Positions 25,419 to 34,759 are shown, numbered from the stretch's first letter. The stretch is 64,000 nucleotides of DNA from Roseateles sp. XES5 (GCF_020535545.1 NZ_CP084754.1:186001-250000), one strand, 5' to 3'. Translations and numbers: made by a program. The notes: a model not told the origin generated them from the letters alone.

Positions 25419-26660
25419 TCAGGTCACGGCGCTGCGCACGGCATAGCGCGCATCGCGCCAGGCGCCCGTCTCCATCACATCATGCAGCACGTCCACCGCG
25501 TTCCACACATCCGCAAAGCTCGTATAGAGCGGCGTGAAGCCGAAGCGGATGGTCGCCGGCGCGCGGAAATCGCCGATCACGCCGCGCTCGATCAGCGCCT
25601 GCATGATCTCATAGGCGCCCTCATGCTCGAAGGAGACCTGGCTGCCGCGCGTCGTGCCGTCGCGCGGCCCGACGAGCTTCAGGCCATGCGCGCCGCAGCG
25701 CGCCTCGACCAGCGCAATGAAGAGATCGGTCAGCGCGATGCTCTTTTTGCGGATCGCCGCGAGGTCCACCTCGTCCCAGAGGTCGAGCGCGGCGGAGAGC
25801 GCGCGCAGCGACAAGATCGGCTGCGTGCCGGAGAGGAAGCGCAGGATACCCGCACCGCCATCGTAGCTGCGCTCGAAGCCGAAGGGACGGGCATGGCCCC
25901 ACCAGCCGCTGAGCGGCTGGCTGACCTCGTCCTGATGGCGCGCGGCGACATAGATGAAGGCCGGCGCGCCCGGGCCGCCATTGATGTATTTGTAGGTGCA
26001 GCCGACGGCGAAATCGACGTTGCAGCGGTCGAGTTCCACCGGCAGCGCACCGGCGGAATGGCAGAGATCCCAGACGACGAGCGCGCCAACGTCATGGGCG
26101 CGCCGGGTCAGCGCCGCCATATCGCGCAGCGCGCCGGTCTTGTAGTTGACGTGGTTGACCAGCACCACGGCGACGCTCTCGTCGATCAGGTCCTCGATCC
26201 GGGCACCGTCGACGCCCTCCAGCCGCATGACCGTGCCGGGCCGTGTCGCCATCACGCCCTCGGCCATGTAGAGATCGGTCGGGAAACTCTCGCTCTCCGC
26301 GACGATGACCTTGCGTTCCGCATTGAGGCCGAGCGCGGCATGCAGCGCCTTGTAGACATTGGCCGAGGTGTGGTCCGTCACGGCCGTCTGGCCGGGCGCG
26401 GCGCCGATCAGGCGGCCGACGCGGTCGCCGAGCGTCAGCGGCAGGGCGAACCAGCCGGCGGTGTTCCAGCTGCGGATGAGGTCACGGCCCCATTCGAGCT
26501 TCGCGGCCTTCTCGATCTCGGCATAGGAGGCGTGCAGCGCCGCGCCGAGCGAATTGCCGTCGAGATAGGTGACGCCCTCGGGCAGGTCGAAGCGGCTCTT
26601 GAAGCCCGCGAGCGGATCGTCGCGGTCCAGCGCCTCGACGGCTTTGATATCGATGGTCAT
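25419..26660 (-). CDS. kynU: kynureninase
   Basis: A 413-residue PLP enzyme that hydrolyses kynurenine to anthranilate plus alanine, or 3-hydroxykynurenine to 3-hydroxyanthranilate. Diagnostic segments are YLDGNSLGA, DHTSANVYKALHAAL, VWDLCHSAGALPV (cofactor Asp198) and CTYKYINGGPGAPAF with the Schiff-base Lys224. Normal length. It starts 11 bases after the ABC permease gene, so it is co-transcribed with the importer. That is strong context for kynurenine or tryptophan uptake feeding directly into it. Kynurenine formamidase and tryptophan dioxygenase are not in this window. Confidence 0.93.
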   Translation of the reverse strand: MTIDIKAVEALDRDDPLAGFKSRFDLPEGVTYLDGNSLGAALHASYAEIEKAAKLEWGRDLIRSWNTAGWFALPLTLGDRVGRLIGAAPGQTAVTDHTSANVYKALHAALGLNAERKVIVAESESFPTDLYMAEGVMATRPGTVMRLEGVDGARIEDLIDESVAVVLVNHVNYKTGALRDMAALTRRAHDVGALVVWDLCHSAGALPVELDRCNVDFAVGCTYKYINGGPGAPAFIYVAARHQDEVSQPLSGWWGHARPFGFERSYDGGAGILRFLSGTQPILSLRALSAALDLWDEVDLAAIRKKSIALTDLFIALVEARCGAHGLKLVGPRDGTTRGSQVSFEHEGAYEIMQALIERGVIGDFRAPATIRFGFTPLYTSFADVWNAVDVLHDVMETGAWRDARYAVRSAVT

Positions 26661-26671
26661 GGGCAGTCCTT

Positions 26672-27595
26672 CTATTCACGAACGGTTTCGCGGGCGGGCA
26701 TGGGGCCGCGGGCGCGCTTGAGGGTGGGTAGCGCCAGCATGGCGAGCACGAAGAGGCCGGTGGCGAGCTTGAGGTCGGTCGGCGGCATGCCGGCGGCAAG
26801 GCAGAGCGAGACGAGCTGGTAATAGACGATGGCACCGACGAAGGGGGCGGCAAGCTGGCGGCGGATGGTCTGCTTGCCGACGATGGCCTCGCCGATCATC
26901 AGCGCGGCAAGACCGTTGATCAGCGTGCCGATGCCCATGTTGACGTCGGCAAAACCCTGCGACTGCACCATCAGCGCGCCGCTGGTCGCCGAGAAGGCGC
27001 CGGCAAGGCCGACCCCGCCGATGGTGGCGGCCCAGATGCTGATGCCCTGTGCTTCCGCCATGTCGGGATTGGAGCCGACGGCGCGCATGGCCGTGCCCCG
27101 CTCGGTGCGGAAATAGAGGTTCAGCAGGCAATAGACGGCGATGCCGAGCAGGCCGGCGACGACGATCTTGCTCACCGGGAAACCAGGCTCCGTGAAGGGA
27201 ACGCCGTCGAAGAGGGTCGGCGTGCCATAGACCGAAAGGTTCGACTTGCCCATGAGCCGCAGGTTGACGCTGTAGAGCATGGTCATCATCAGGATGCCGG
27301 CGAGCAGCGTGTGGATGCGGAAGCGCAGGTGCACGAAGGCCGTGCAACTTCCCGCCAGGAACCCCGCGGCCATCGCCACGAGAATGGCAAGCCAGCCCGG
27401 CGCGCCGCCGGCCAGCGACAGCGCGCAGACGCAGCCACCGAGCGGAAACGCGCCCTCGCTGGTGAGGTCGGGAAAGTTCAGCGTGCGGAACGGCAGCATG
27501 ATGCCGAGCACGATGAAGGAAAGAATGAGGCTCTGCGCCAGCGTGACCGGCACGAGCGCGATGAAATTCGAGAATATCGTAGAAACCGTATCCAT
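26672..27595 (-). CDS. ABC transporter permease (TrpY-like)
   Basis: A 307-residue inner-membrane permease of the branched-chain type (BPD_transp_2) with about nine hydrophobic spans. LNFPDLTSEGAFPLGG near the N-terminus and GISIWAATIGGVGLAGAFSATSGALMVQSQGF are typical of the permease paired with TrpX-family binding proteins. It begins seven bases after the ATPase gene and ends 11 bases before kynU. The likely substrate is kynurenine or a tryptophan-derived amino acid, judged from this gene order. Confidence 0.83.
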   Translation of the reverse strand: MDTVSTIFSNFIALVPVTLAQSLILSFIVLGIMLPFRTLNFPDLTSEGAFPLGGCVCALSLAGGAPGWLAILVAMAAGFLAGSCTAFVHLRFRIHTLLAGILMMTMLYSVNLRLMGKSNLSVYGTPTLFDGVPFTEPGFPVSKIVVAGLLGIAVYCLLNLYFRTERGTAMRAVGSNPDMAEAQGISIWAATIGGVGLAGAFSATSGALMVQSQGFADVNMGIGTLINGLAALMIGEAIVGKQTIRRQLAAPFVGAIVYYQLVSLCLAAGMPPTDLKLATGLFVLAMLALPTLKRARGPMPARETVRE

Positions 27596-27602
27596 GTCCG
27601 TC

Positions 27603-28382
27603 TCAGCTCGCCAGCAGCATGCGGTCGGTCTTCATGCCGAAGTGACCGATGAGTTTCGGGATCGTGACCTCGGCCTTCTCCGCGCCGGTGATTTCGAGCC
27701 GGGTCCTGCCGGCGTCGAGCATCACCACGCTATGGCCGAAATCGACAGCGTGCTGCATGTTGTGCGTCACCATCAGCGTGGTGAGGTTGAAGGCCTCGAC
27801 CGCCCTGACCGTCGCCTGCATGACGATATCGGCCGTGCGCGGATCGAGCGCGGCGGTGTGCTCGTCGAGCAGTAGCAGGTCCGGCTGGTCGCAGGTCGCC
27901 ATGATCAGCGAGAGCGACTGGCGCTGGCCGCCAGAAAGCAGCTCGACGCGCGTGTCCAGCCGGTTTTCCAGCCCGAGGCTGAGAGCCGCGAGACGCTCCC
28001 GGTAGCTGGCGAGCCGCCGGGCGTTGAGGCCGCGGCTGAAACCGAGCTTCTTGCCGCGCAGTTCGGCGAGCAGCATGTTCTCCGCCACCGTCATCGAGGC
28101 GGCAGTGCCCTTCATCGGGTCCTGGAAGACGCGGGCGACGCGGCTTGCGCGCTTGTGCACCGGCAGCGCCGTCACGTCGTCGCCGTTGATGAGGATCTTT
28201 CCCGAATCGAGCATCAGCGCGCCGGAAATGGCGTTCAGCATGCTGCTCTTGCCGGCGCCGTTCGAGCCGATGACGATGGCGAAATTACCGGTCGGCAGTG
28301 TCAGGCTGAGATCGTTGAGGGCGATCTTCTCGTCGGGCTGCCCCTTGTAGAAGACCTTTCGTGCAGATCGGATTTCGAGCAT
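27603..28382 (-). CDS. ABC transporter ATPase (TrpZ-like)
   Basis: A 259-residue ABC ATPase. ATG at 28382 is chosen for its GGAGGAACGG site; a longer frame runs into the repeat upstream. Walker A GSNGAGKSS, Q-loop VFQDP, signature LSGGQRQ, Walker B LLLLDEHTAALD and the H-loop His (VTHN) are all present. The DEHTAALD form is characteristic of ATPases accompanying TrpX-type binding proteins. Energises import together with the downstream permease. Confidence 0.88.
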   Translation of the reverse strand: MLEIRSARKVFYKGQPDEKIALNDLSLTLPTGNFAIVIGSNGAGKSSMLNAISGALMLDSGKILINGDDVTALPVHKRASRVARVFQDPMKGTAASMTVAENMLLAELRGKKLGFSRGLNARRLASYRERLAALSLGLENRLDTRVELLSGGQRQSLSLIMATCDQPDLLLLDEHTAALDPRTADIVMQATVRAVEAFNLTTLMVTHNMQHAVDFGHSVVMLDAGRTRLEITGAEKAEVTIPKLIGHFGMKTDRMLLAS

Positions 28383-28397
28383 CCGTTCCTCCTTCGA

Positions 28398-28462
28398 GCA
28401 GTTCCGGCAAGGGCGTGAAGCGACCGTGCGGACGGAGCTGCGTAAAAACAAAAGCGCGCTGG
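28398..28462. repeat. partial RIME-like repeat inside the importer operon
   Basis: GAGCAGTTCCGGCAAGGGCGTGAAGC...GGACGGAGCTGCGTAAAAACAAAAGCGC matches the common rhizobial motif GAGCAATTCC...GAATTGCGTAAAAACAA with several differences. It occupies most of the 123-base gap between the binding-protein and ATPase genes and could stabilise the abundant upstream message. Confidence 0.6.
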
Positions 28463-28505
28463 CGGACGGAGACCTCGGGAGCCGCCGTCCGCAGCCGGCG
28501 TCAGG

Positions 28506-29492
28506 TCAGTCGACGATGCACTTGCAGTCGGCGAGCGAAGCGGGAATTTCGATGCCGAAGGCGGCCATGGCCTTCTTCGAGATCAGCGCCTGATGGTCCT
28601 CATAGGCGGGACGCACGGGGGCGATGGACTTCGGGTCCTTGCCCTTCAGCACCTCGGCCGCGATCTTGCCGGCATTGATGCCGACCTGCTCGTAATTGAC
28701 GGCGAAGCTTGCCGGCACGAAGCCTTCCAGAACGGCGGTGTCGACCGCGTTGACGACCGGGATGCCGGACTGGCGCGCAGCGGCCGCAACAGCGGCAATG
28801 GCGGGCTGGATCATGTTCGACGTCGGGCCGTAGATGACATCCACCTTGCCGGCGAGCGAGGTGATGCGCTGCTGAATGTCGTTGAGATTGTCGACGCCGA
28901 CCTCGACCACTTCAAAACCCTGTTCCGGCGCGATCTTGCGCAGGCTTTCGAGCAGCGCCACGTCATTGGCCTCGCCGGGATTGTAGGGCAGGCCGAGGCG
29001 CTTGGCGTTCGGCAGCAGCTTCTTTGTGAAGGCGAGCACCGCTGCCATGTCCTGGCTGTCGGTCGCGCCCGTGATGCCGTCGTCGCCGCTCTCCCAGGAG
29101 GGAACAAGCTTGCCGGCGACCGGATCGGTGACGGCGGTGAAAATGACCGGAATGCCGGAGCCGGCGAGCGCCTTCTTGGCGATCTGCGAGACCGGGGTGG
29201 TGACGGTATAGACGAGCTTCGGCTGTTCGGCCTGCAGCTTGGCGATCATCTGCGGCACGAGCGAGGCGTCGAAATTGGTGTGGCTCTCCGTATAGACGAC
29301 GTCCTTGCCCTCGACGAAGCCGTTTTCCGAAAGCGCTTTCTTGAAGCCGGCGATTGCGGCGTTGAGCGGCGGGTGTTCGCCGAAATTGGCGATGCCGATG
29401 CGGATCGGGTCGGCGGCGGCAGAGCTTATGCCCGCGAGCACCAGGCCGACGGCCATCAGGCCCGTGACAAGTTTCGATTTCGTGGTGGCCAT
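28506..29492 (-). CDS. ABC transporter substrate-binding protein (TrpX family)
   Basis: A 328-residue periplasmic binding protein with a Sec signal peptide (about 1-27, ending SSAAA). Start at 29492 follows GGGAGGAAGAAC. Features IRIGIANFGEHPPLNAAIAGFKKALSENGF, VYTVTTPVSQIAKKAL, IPVIFTAVTDPVAGKLV and YEQVGINAGKIAAEVLKG match the ABC_sub_bind family that includes the streptococcal tryptophan binding protein TrpX. First gene of the importer-kynureninase operon, divergent from a GntR regulator. Confidence 0.87.
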   Translation of the reverse strand: MATTKSKLVTGLMAVGLVLAGISSAAADPIRIGIANFGEHPPLNAAIAGFKKALSENGFVEGKDVVYTESHTNFDASLVPQMIAKLQAEQPKLVYTVTTPVSQIAKKALAGSGIPVIFTAVTDPVAGKLVPSWESGDDGITGATDSQDMAAVLAFTKKLLPNAKRLGLPYNPGEANDVALLESLRKIAPEQGFEVVEVGVDNLNDIQQRITSLAGKVDVIYGPTSNMIQPAIAAVAAAARQSGIPVVNAVDTAVLEGFVPASFAVNYEQVGINAGKIAAEVLKGKDPKSIAPVRPAYEDHQALISKKAMAAFGIEIPASLADCKCIVD

Positions 29493-29563
29493 GTTCTTCC
29501 TCCCAGCTGCCGCCATGGCAGCGCGGAGTGGAGGAAACGCAGATGCCCCGATAAAGTCAACAC

Positions 29564-29610
29564 GATTATATATAATTATGGCAATGATCTATGATTATAT
29601 ATAATTGTGG
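29564..29610. promoter_or_regulatory. two tandem AT-rich operators between the importer and gntR
   Basis: GATTATATATAATTATGG (29564-29581) and GATTATATATAATTGTGG (29593-29610) are near-identical copies spaced 29 bases apart, about three helical turns. Each contains the perfect palindrome ATTATATATAAT. They lie in the divergent promoter region, and the second ends just before the regulator's start codon. They are most simply binding sites for the GntR protein, controlling itself and the importer operon. Confidence 0.7.
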
Positions 29611-29615
29611 AATAT

Positions 29616-30428
29616 ATGTCCGCCCCCTATGGTGGCGGCACCCCGGGGGCGGATTTGACTGAACAGCACGAGACCAGCACGAAGACCGAAGCGGCCTACC
29701 AGATGCTGCGGACCGATATCCTCAAGACCCGACTGCAGCCCGGCGCGCCGCTGAAGCTCGGCGCTCTCGGCAAGACCTATGACGTCGGCTGGACGCCGCT
29801 GCGCGAGGCGCTGTCGCGGCTCGAGGCCGAACGGCTGGTGGTCGCCATCTCCAATCGCGGCTTCACCGTCGCGCCCGTCTCGCGGGCAGAACTGGAAGAC
29901 CTGACCCGCGCCCGCACGGTGGTGGAAATCCCGCTGCTGATGGAATCCATCGCCGAGGGCGGAGCGGAATGGGAATCGGGCATCGTGACGGCGCACTATC
30001 GCCTGTCGCGCTGCAAGACGATCCTCGAGGATTCCTCCGAAACGGCCGTCGATACCTGGATGGAGCGGCACGAGGCCTTCCATGCGGCCCTGCTCGGCGC
30101 GGCGCAATCGAGCTGGCTTATGCGCTTCCGCTCGACCATTTCCGACCAGATGCAGCGTCACTACCGTTTCCTCGCCTTCGCTCCGGCGCTGCGCGCCGCC
30201 GCTGGCGAGACCGCCGGTTACGAGGAGGCCATGGCCGCCCTGCACAAGGCCCAGTCCATCGGCCCGCATACGGAGCTGATGGAGGCTGTGCTCGACCGTA
30301 ACGCCGAACGCGCCCGCGCCCTGATGAACGAGCATTTCGGCTATCCGCTGGAAGTCTACGCCATCGAGGAAGGCGAAAGCGCGCCGCCCGCGGCGCGCAG
30401 GAAAACGGCCGCTCGCCCCCACTCATAG
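29616..30428 (+). CDS. GntR-family (FCD) regulator of the kynurenine importer operon
   Basis: A 270-residue regulator with an N-terminal winged helix (TEAAYQMLRTDILKTRLQPGAPLKL, GWTPLREALSRLEAERLV) and a C-terminal FCD ligand domain (ARTVVEIPLLMESI, HEAFHAALLGAA, EHFGYPLEVY). No ribosome site is visible before either ATG 29616 or the in-frame GTG 29607, and the second operator overlaps this spot, so translation may be leaderless or repressed. Divergent from the binding-protein gene; a repressor relieved by an aromatic intermediate is likely. Confidence 0.88.
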   Translation: MSAPYGGGTPGADLTEQHETSTKTEAAYQMLRTDILKTRLQPGAPLKLGALGKTYDVGWTPLREALSRLEAERLVVAISNRGFTVAPVSRAELEDLTRARTVVEIPLLMESIAEGGAEWESGIVTAHYRLSRCKTILEDSSETAVDTWMERHEAFHAALLGAAQSSWLMRFRSTISDQMQRHYRFLAFAPALRAAAGETAGYEEAMAALHKAQSIGPHTELMEAVLDRNAERARALMNEHFGYPLEVYAIEEGESAPPAARRKTAARPHS

Positions 30429-30430
30429 GA

Positions 30431-30454
30431 AATCCGCATGAATTAATGCGGATT
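30431..30454 (+). terminator. hairpin after gntR
   Basis: Perfect 9-base-pair stem AATCCGCAT / ATGCGGATT with a six-base loop, three bases past the regulator stop. The remaining gap to 30645 holds a promoter region for the next gene and nothing coding. Confidence 0.65.
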
Positions 30455-30645
30455 GAGGCGATTGTTATGGGGAAAGCCAGCCTGTTTCATACCCATAGCA
30501 AACGGAGCGGTCGATCGCTGCGGGTATGAGGGAGCCCGCACGATCCTCATTCACAGCGCAGGAATCCGGACCGCGAAGCCACCGGCTTTGCTCGCCGTCC
30601 TTCGTTTGCCTCGCCCATTTACCCATAGACCAGGAGGAGACACCC

Positions 30646-32382
30646 ATGCCGAAACGGCTGATGATCGCATGCTCAATTTTGTGCCTTGCCGCAGGAACCA
30701 CGCTTGGCGCGGGCTGGGAGAAGGAGGTCCCGACGGAGATCAACATCAAGGACCCCCACCTCAAGCGCTGGTCGGAGCTGACCTATGACAAGATGCCCCC
30801 GACCCTGACGCCCGGCGTGGATTACGGCATGGATCCGGCGACGGGCACCTTCAAGGCGCCGCGCGCCACGCCGCTCGGCGGCTCCGAACCGTTCCCCGGC
30901 CAGCTCACCCATTGGGACGACAAGACCTACAAGAGCAATGTCGAGGAGATCGCCTTCTACCCGCACATTACCTCGCCGTGGCACGCCTGGCCGGATGTCG
31001 CGGACTTCGACGGCAAGCGCTACATGTACCTGCACGACCGCGACTACATGCGCGTGCTCGACATCACCGACCCTGCAAAGGCCGAGGTCGTCTATTCCAA
31101 GGGCGGCGTCTGGGGGCCGGAAGGCTCCAGCGAGGAATGGGACGCCAAGACCGTCCAGGACTATTTCGGCGGCATCACCATCGCCTGGAGCGAAAAGCTG
31201 CAGAAGAATGTCGTCGTCGCCTCCTACGAGATCGGCCGTTTCGGCATTCTCGACAACAAGCGCACCCAGCCCGATATCGTCGAGACGCTGCGCAAGTACA
31301 ATTCGCTCAAGGGCTTCAAGGTCTACGAGATGAACGGCCCGCTGCCGAGCGACTGGAAGCTGATCGCCACGCGCACCACCGACATCAAGAACCCCGACGC
31401 GCCGATCGGCGAGCAGCAGGGCTCCGGCTCGCTCGACGCCCCCGCCTGGTTCGGCGGCAAATACATGTATCTGTCGGCCGCGCCCGACGACAGCTACGCG
31501 CTGACCGAGTATCCGGACTACCTGCATTCGCCGGGCTACCAGGCCTGGGACATGACGGACCCGGCCAATCCGGTCTTTGTCAGCCAGGTCACGGTTCCCG
31601 GCCAGGTCGTCGGCGACAAGGCGAGCGAAGACGCCTACCTGATGAACCCGCGCGCCGGCAACCGCACCTCCTGGATGGGCTCGCGCATGCCGCTGTTCCT
31701 GCCCAAGCCCGTCGAGAAGGGCGGCACGATCGGCTTCGGCGCCATGGGCGGTCTCGGCTTCTACACCTTCGACCTGAGCAATCCCGGCACGCCGGAAATG
31801 CTCGGCCATCTCAGCATTCCCCCGAGCTTCGCCGGCACGGAGTTCGACAATGCCGACACCAGCCAGTACGAACGCACCGGCTACGTCTTCGCCAACGGCT
31901 ACCCGATGAACGCCAACTGCTACGAGCCCTACAAGGACGTGCTGGTCATCGACGCCAAGAACCCGAAGGATCCGAAGGTCGTCGCCACCTTCCCGCGCCC
32001 GACGCCGCCGGAAGAGGCAGAGTTCACCGACTATTGCCAGCGGCGCGGCAGTTTCGGCCCGAAGCGCTCCGGCACCACGCATCAGCCCGGCTACAGCCGC
32101 GAGGGCATCCTGCCCTACGCCTTCTACAATGCCGGCCTGCAGATCTTCGACGTCAAGGATCCAACGAACCCGAAGATCGCCGGCTACTACGTGCCGCGCT
32201 TCCCCACGCCCAAGGAAATGCCGGACTACACCTACGAGAATGCCAGCTTCGCGGTCTTCACCGAATATGACCGCAACATCATCTGGCTGATCAGCATCGA
32301 CGGCATCCGCGCCTTGAAGACGCCGCTGCTCGGCGAGCCGAAGACCGGCCTGACCGGAGACGTCTGGCCGCCGCGTAGCTAA
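30646..32382 (+). CDS. exported LVIVD-repeat beta-propeller protein
   Basis: A 578-residue secreted or periplasmic protein. ATG at 30646 has GGAGGAGA upstream and opens a signal peptide (about 1-22, cleaved near LGAGWEK). Five LVIVD-type blades can be read: RVLDITDPAKAEVV, AWDMTDPANPVFVS, TFDLSNPGTPEMLG, VIDAKNPKDPKVVA and IFDVKDPTNPKIAG. Few cysteines. LVIVD proteins are surface or periplasmic propellers without an assigned enzymatic role. A porin gene follows 157 bases later after a terminator. Function unknown. Confidence 0.75.
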   Translation: MPKRLMIACSILCLAAGTTLGAGWEKEVPTEINIKDPHLKRWSELTYDKMPPTLTPGVDYGMDPATGTFKAPRATPLGGSEPFPGQLTHWDDKTYKSNVEEIAFYPHITSPWHAWPDVADFDGKRYMYLHDRDYMRVLDITDPAKAEVVYSKGGVWGPEGSSEEWDAKTVQDYFGGITIAWSEKLQKNVVVASYEIGRFGILDNKRTQPDIVETLRKYNSLKGFKVYEMNGPLPSDWKLIATRTTDIKNPDAPIGEQQGSGSLDAPAWFGGKYMYLSAAPDDSYALTEYPDYLHSPGYQAWDMTDPANPVFVSQVTVPGQVVGDKASEDAYLMNPRAGNRTSWMGSRMPLFLPKPVEKGGTIGFGAMGGLGFYTFDLSNPGTPEMLGHLSIPPSFAGTEFDNADTSQYERTGYVFANGYPMNANCYEPYKDVLVIDAKNPKDPKVVATFPRPTPPEEAEFTDYCQRRGSFGPKRSGTTHQPGYSREGILPYAFYNAGLQIFDVKDPTNPKIAGYYVPRFPTPKEMPDYTYENASFAVFTEYDRNIIWLISIDGIRALKTPLLGEPKTGLTGDVWPPRS

Positions 32383-32407
32383 GGCCAACCGCCGCCTGAA
32401 CGCATGA

Positions 32408-32432
32408 GCCGGCATCGGGGGACGATGCCGGC
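32408..32432 (+). terminator. terminator after the LVIVD gene
   Basis: Perfect 10-base-pair stem GCCGGCATCG / CGATGCCGGC with a five-base loop, then CTTCCTCC. It separates the LVIVD gene from the porin gene. Confidence 0.7.
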
Positions 32433-32539
32433 CTTCCTCCGCATCAAGATCGCACACCGATCCGCTCGCCTCCGGCGCGCGGCAGGGGCGGAGCCTTCCC
32501 GATTTTCAAACCAGAACCACAGAGGGGACAGAACCGACC

Positions 32540-33607
32540 ATGACCAAACGAAACAGCCTGACGATCCTTGCGGGCACGGCCGCCGCACTGTGCATGATGG
32601 CGGGCGTGCAGCCCGCCGCCGCCGCAGATGCCGAACCGGCCGACCATGTCCGCGTCTGCGACGCCTATGGACAGGGCTTCTTCTACATCCCCGGCACCGA
32701 GACCTGCCTGCGGATCGGCGGCTATCTGCGCCACGAGATCGCCGTCGGCGACGACGTCTACTGGGGCGGCTCGCTGGGCGGCATGAAGGGCAAGACGCGC
32801 GCGAGCCTGCGCTTCGACGCGCGCAGCGAAACGGAACTGGGCACGCTGCGCTCCAACATCGAGGCACGCTTCGAATACAAGGCTTCCGGCACGCGCTCCT
32901 ATGTCTCCGAAGCGCTGATCGAGGTTGCCGGCTTCTCGGTGGGCCTTGCCGATTCCCTCTTCGCGAACTGGACCTGGGCCGCCGGCAATGTCGTCTATGA
33001 CGACGTCATCTACTATTCCGGCGATCGCACGGCGCAGGTGAGCTACACCTACGACTTCGGCAACGGCCTCTCCGCCATGATCGGCGCCGAGGAAGGCACC
33101 GGCTCCTGGGAGATGGAAACGGTGGATGCAGGGGGCGTCGCCCATCGCGAATGGTTCGACCTGACGGTCGACAGCGCCCTGCCCCATCTCATCGCCGGCG
33201 TCAAATACGAGCAGGACTGGGGCAACGCCTTCGGCATGGTCGCCTATGACAGCCGCTACGACGCCTTCGCCTTCAAGGCCCGCCTCGACCTCAACGTGAC
33301 CGACGCCGTTTCGCTGTTCTTCATGGGCAGCTACCAGACGGACGCCGACAGGCCGAACTACTACGGCAGCTGGTACGGCGACTGGGCCCTGTGGGGCGGC
33401 CTTTCGGCGAAGCTCAGCGAGAAGGCGACCTTCAACGGACAGGTCGTCGTCGAAGAGGACGGCACCTGGGCGAGCGCCATCAACGTCGCCTACGATGTCG
33501 TGCCGGGCTTCCGGATCACCCCGGAGTTGAACTACACCGCGTTCCGCGGCTTCCGCGGCGACGACGACCTCGTCGGCGGGGTGGTGCGCTTCCAGCGCAG
33601 CTTCTGA
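32540..33607 (+). CDS. alphaproteobacterial porin (RopA/Omp2 type)
   Basis: A 355-residue outer-membrane porin. The signal peptide ends AAAA-DAEP. The near N-terminal signature HVRVCDAYGQGFFYIPGTETCLRIGGYLR, with its Cys pair, is the mark of the rhizobial/Brucella Porin_2 family. The rest alternates amphipathic strands and ends in phenylalanine (FQRSF), the usual outer-membrane assembly signal. Forms a trimeric diffusion channel. Its AGAGG site lies nearby upstream. Confidence 0.9.
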   Translation: MTKRNSLTILAGTAAALCMMAGVQPAAAADAEPADHVRVCDAYGQGFFYIPGTETCLRIGGYLRHEIAVGDDVYWGGSLGGMKGKTRASLRFDARSETELGTLRSNIEARFEYKASGTRSYVSEALIEVAGFSVGLADSLFANWTWAAGNVVYDDVIYYSGDRTAQVSYTYDFGNGLSAMIGAEEGTGSWEMETVDAGGVAHREWFDLTVDSALPHLIAGVKYEQDWGNAFGMVAYDSRYDAFAFKARLDLNVTDAVSLFFMGSYQTDADRPNYYGSWYGDWALWGGLSAKLSEKATFNGQVVVEEDGTWASAINVAYDVVPGFRITPELNYTAFRGFRGDDDLVGGVVRFQRSF

Positions 33608-33625
33608 GGCCGCAAGGCCCAAGGA

Positions 33626-34477
33626 TCAGGAGAGAGTGGAGGCGATCCGGCGGATCGCCTTTTCCACGTCGGCCGGATAGGCGTAGCCGAGCTTCTGCGC
33701 CACCGTCCTTGCAAGCCGGCCGTAGAGCGCGGTCGTCGCGGCGAAGGCCCGTTCGGTATCGTCCCGGTCGAAACGGCCGAAGGTTTCCTGCAGGTCGTCC
33801 CAGGTGCGCGGATCGACCCATTGGCGCAGGCGCGTTCCGATGTGCCAGGTGTCGACGGGCGCGGTGGCGGTTGCCGCCGCATGCCATTCCATCATCGCCA
33901 GCAGCAACGACTTCATCGTCCCGTCCCGCTCCTTGACGAGCCAGAGTTCGCCGCGCGCGAGATATTTCGGGATATGCGCAGCCTCGAACCAGAATTCCTC
34001 GACGGCTGCCCGATAGGCCTCCGCCGACGGCAACTCCACACCAGGAAAGCCGCCGCCCGGGGCCGGAAGGCCGGCCGTCAGCCCCGGCTTGTCCAGCAGC
34101 ACGCGGTAGCCGCGTTCATAGAGGGCGTCGAGTTCGCCATCGCGCCGCATGGCGGCGATGCGCTCCTTCCCGGCAAGCGTGAAATCCACCTTCGTGCCGT
34201 CCTCGTAGATGGCAAGACGGGTCGCCCAGTCCTGGTCCCCGTCAGGCTCCAGCCGCAGGACGGTGACGAGTGGGCCGATCTCGCGGAGCCAGCCGTCCTC
34301 CCGTCCCAGCGCCGCGGGATCCGAAGAGACGAACTCCACGTCGATATCCGAAAGCGCATCTACCGAACCGTCCATCCGCGCCAGCGAGCCGGTGAGGATC
34401 AGCGCATCGACCAGGGAGCTGCGCTCGGCAAAGGCCTGAATGGCGGAGAGGATTGCATCGCGGCAAGACGTGCTCAT
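33626..34477 (-). CDS. aminoglycoside 6-adenylyltransferase-like nucleotidyltransferase
   Basis: A 283-residue protein, the same length as AadK/ANT(6) enzymes. ATG at 34477 (MSTSCRDAIL) is preferred to an upstream frame without translation signals. The nucleotidyltransferase core is visible as TGSLARMD...SDIDVEFVS, followed by KVDFTLAGKERI and a C-terminal helical part with WHIGTRLRQWVDPRTWDDL, matching the family. It would adenylylate streptomycin-like drugs if active, but chromosomal relatives often give little resistance. Convergent with the porin gene. Confidence 0.75.
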   Translation of the reverse strand: MSTSCRDAILSAIQAFAERSSLVDALILTGSLARMDGSVDALSDIDVEFVSSDPAALGREDGWLREIGPLVTVLRLEPDGDQDWATRLAIYEDGTKVDFTLAGKERIAAMRRDGELDALYERGYRVLLDKPGLTAGLPAPGGGFPGVELPSAEAYRAAVEEFWFEAAHIPKYLARGELWLVKERDGTMKSLLLAMMEWHAAATATAPVDTWHIGTRLRQWVDPRTWDDLQETFGRFDRDDTERAFAATTALYGRLARTVAQKLGYAYPADVEKAIRRIASTLS

Positions 34478-34759
34478 GGCTGGAAACCGGAAGGAGGGAC
34501 CGAAGGATGCGACATAGTTAGGAACGTCGCCGGCCCGGGAAAAGGGCGGCACCGGCGGCGATCTCGCCCGAAGTCGCCGCCAACCCGCTGTTGTTAACCA
34601 GCCGCCGCGAAACTTTAAATGTATATTAATACAAGTTTAATGATGCGCGGCCCCGCGCCGACATTTTCCTTGGTTTTCCAGCACCTTTGCCCGCAGGCTC
34701 TTCTCTGCCGGGCGACAGAGCCACCGCCGCGGCAGTGCGGATTGTCAGGCAGGTGCGGA

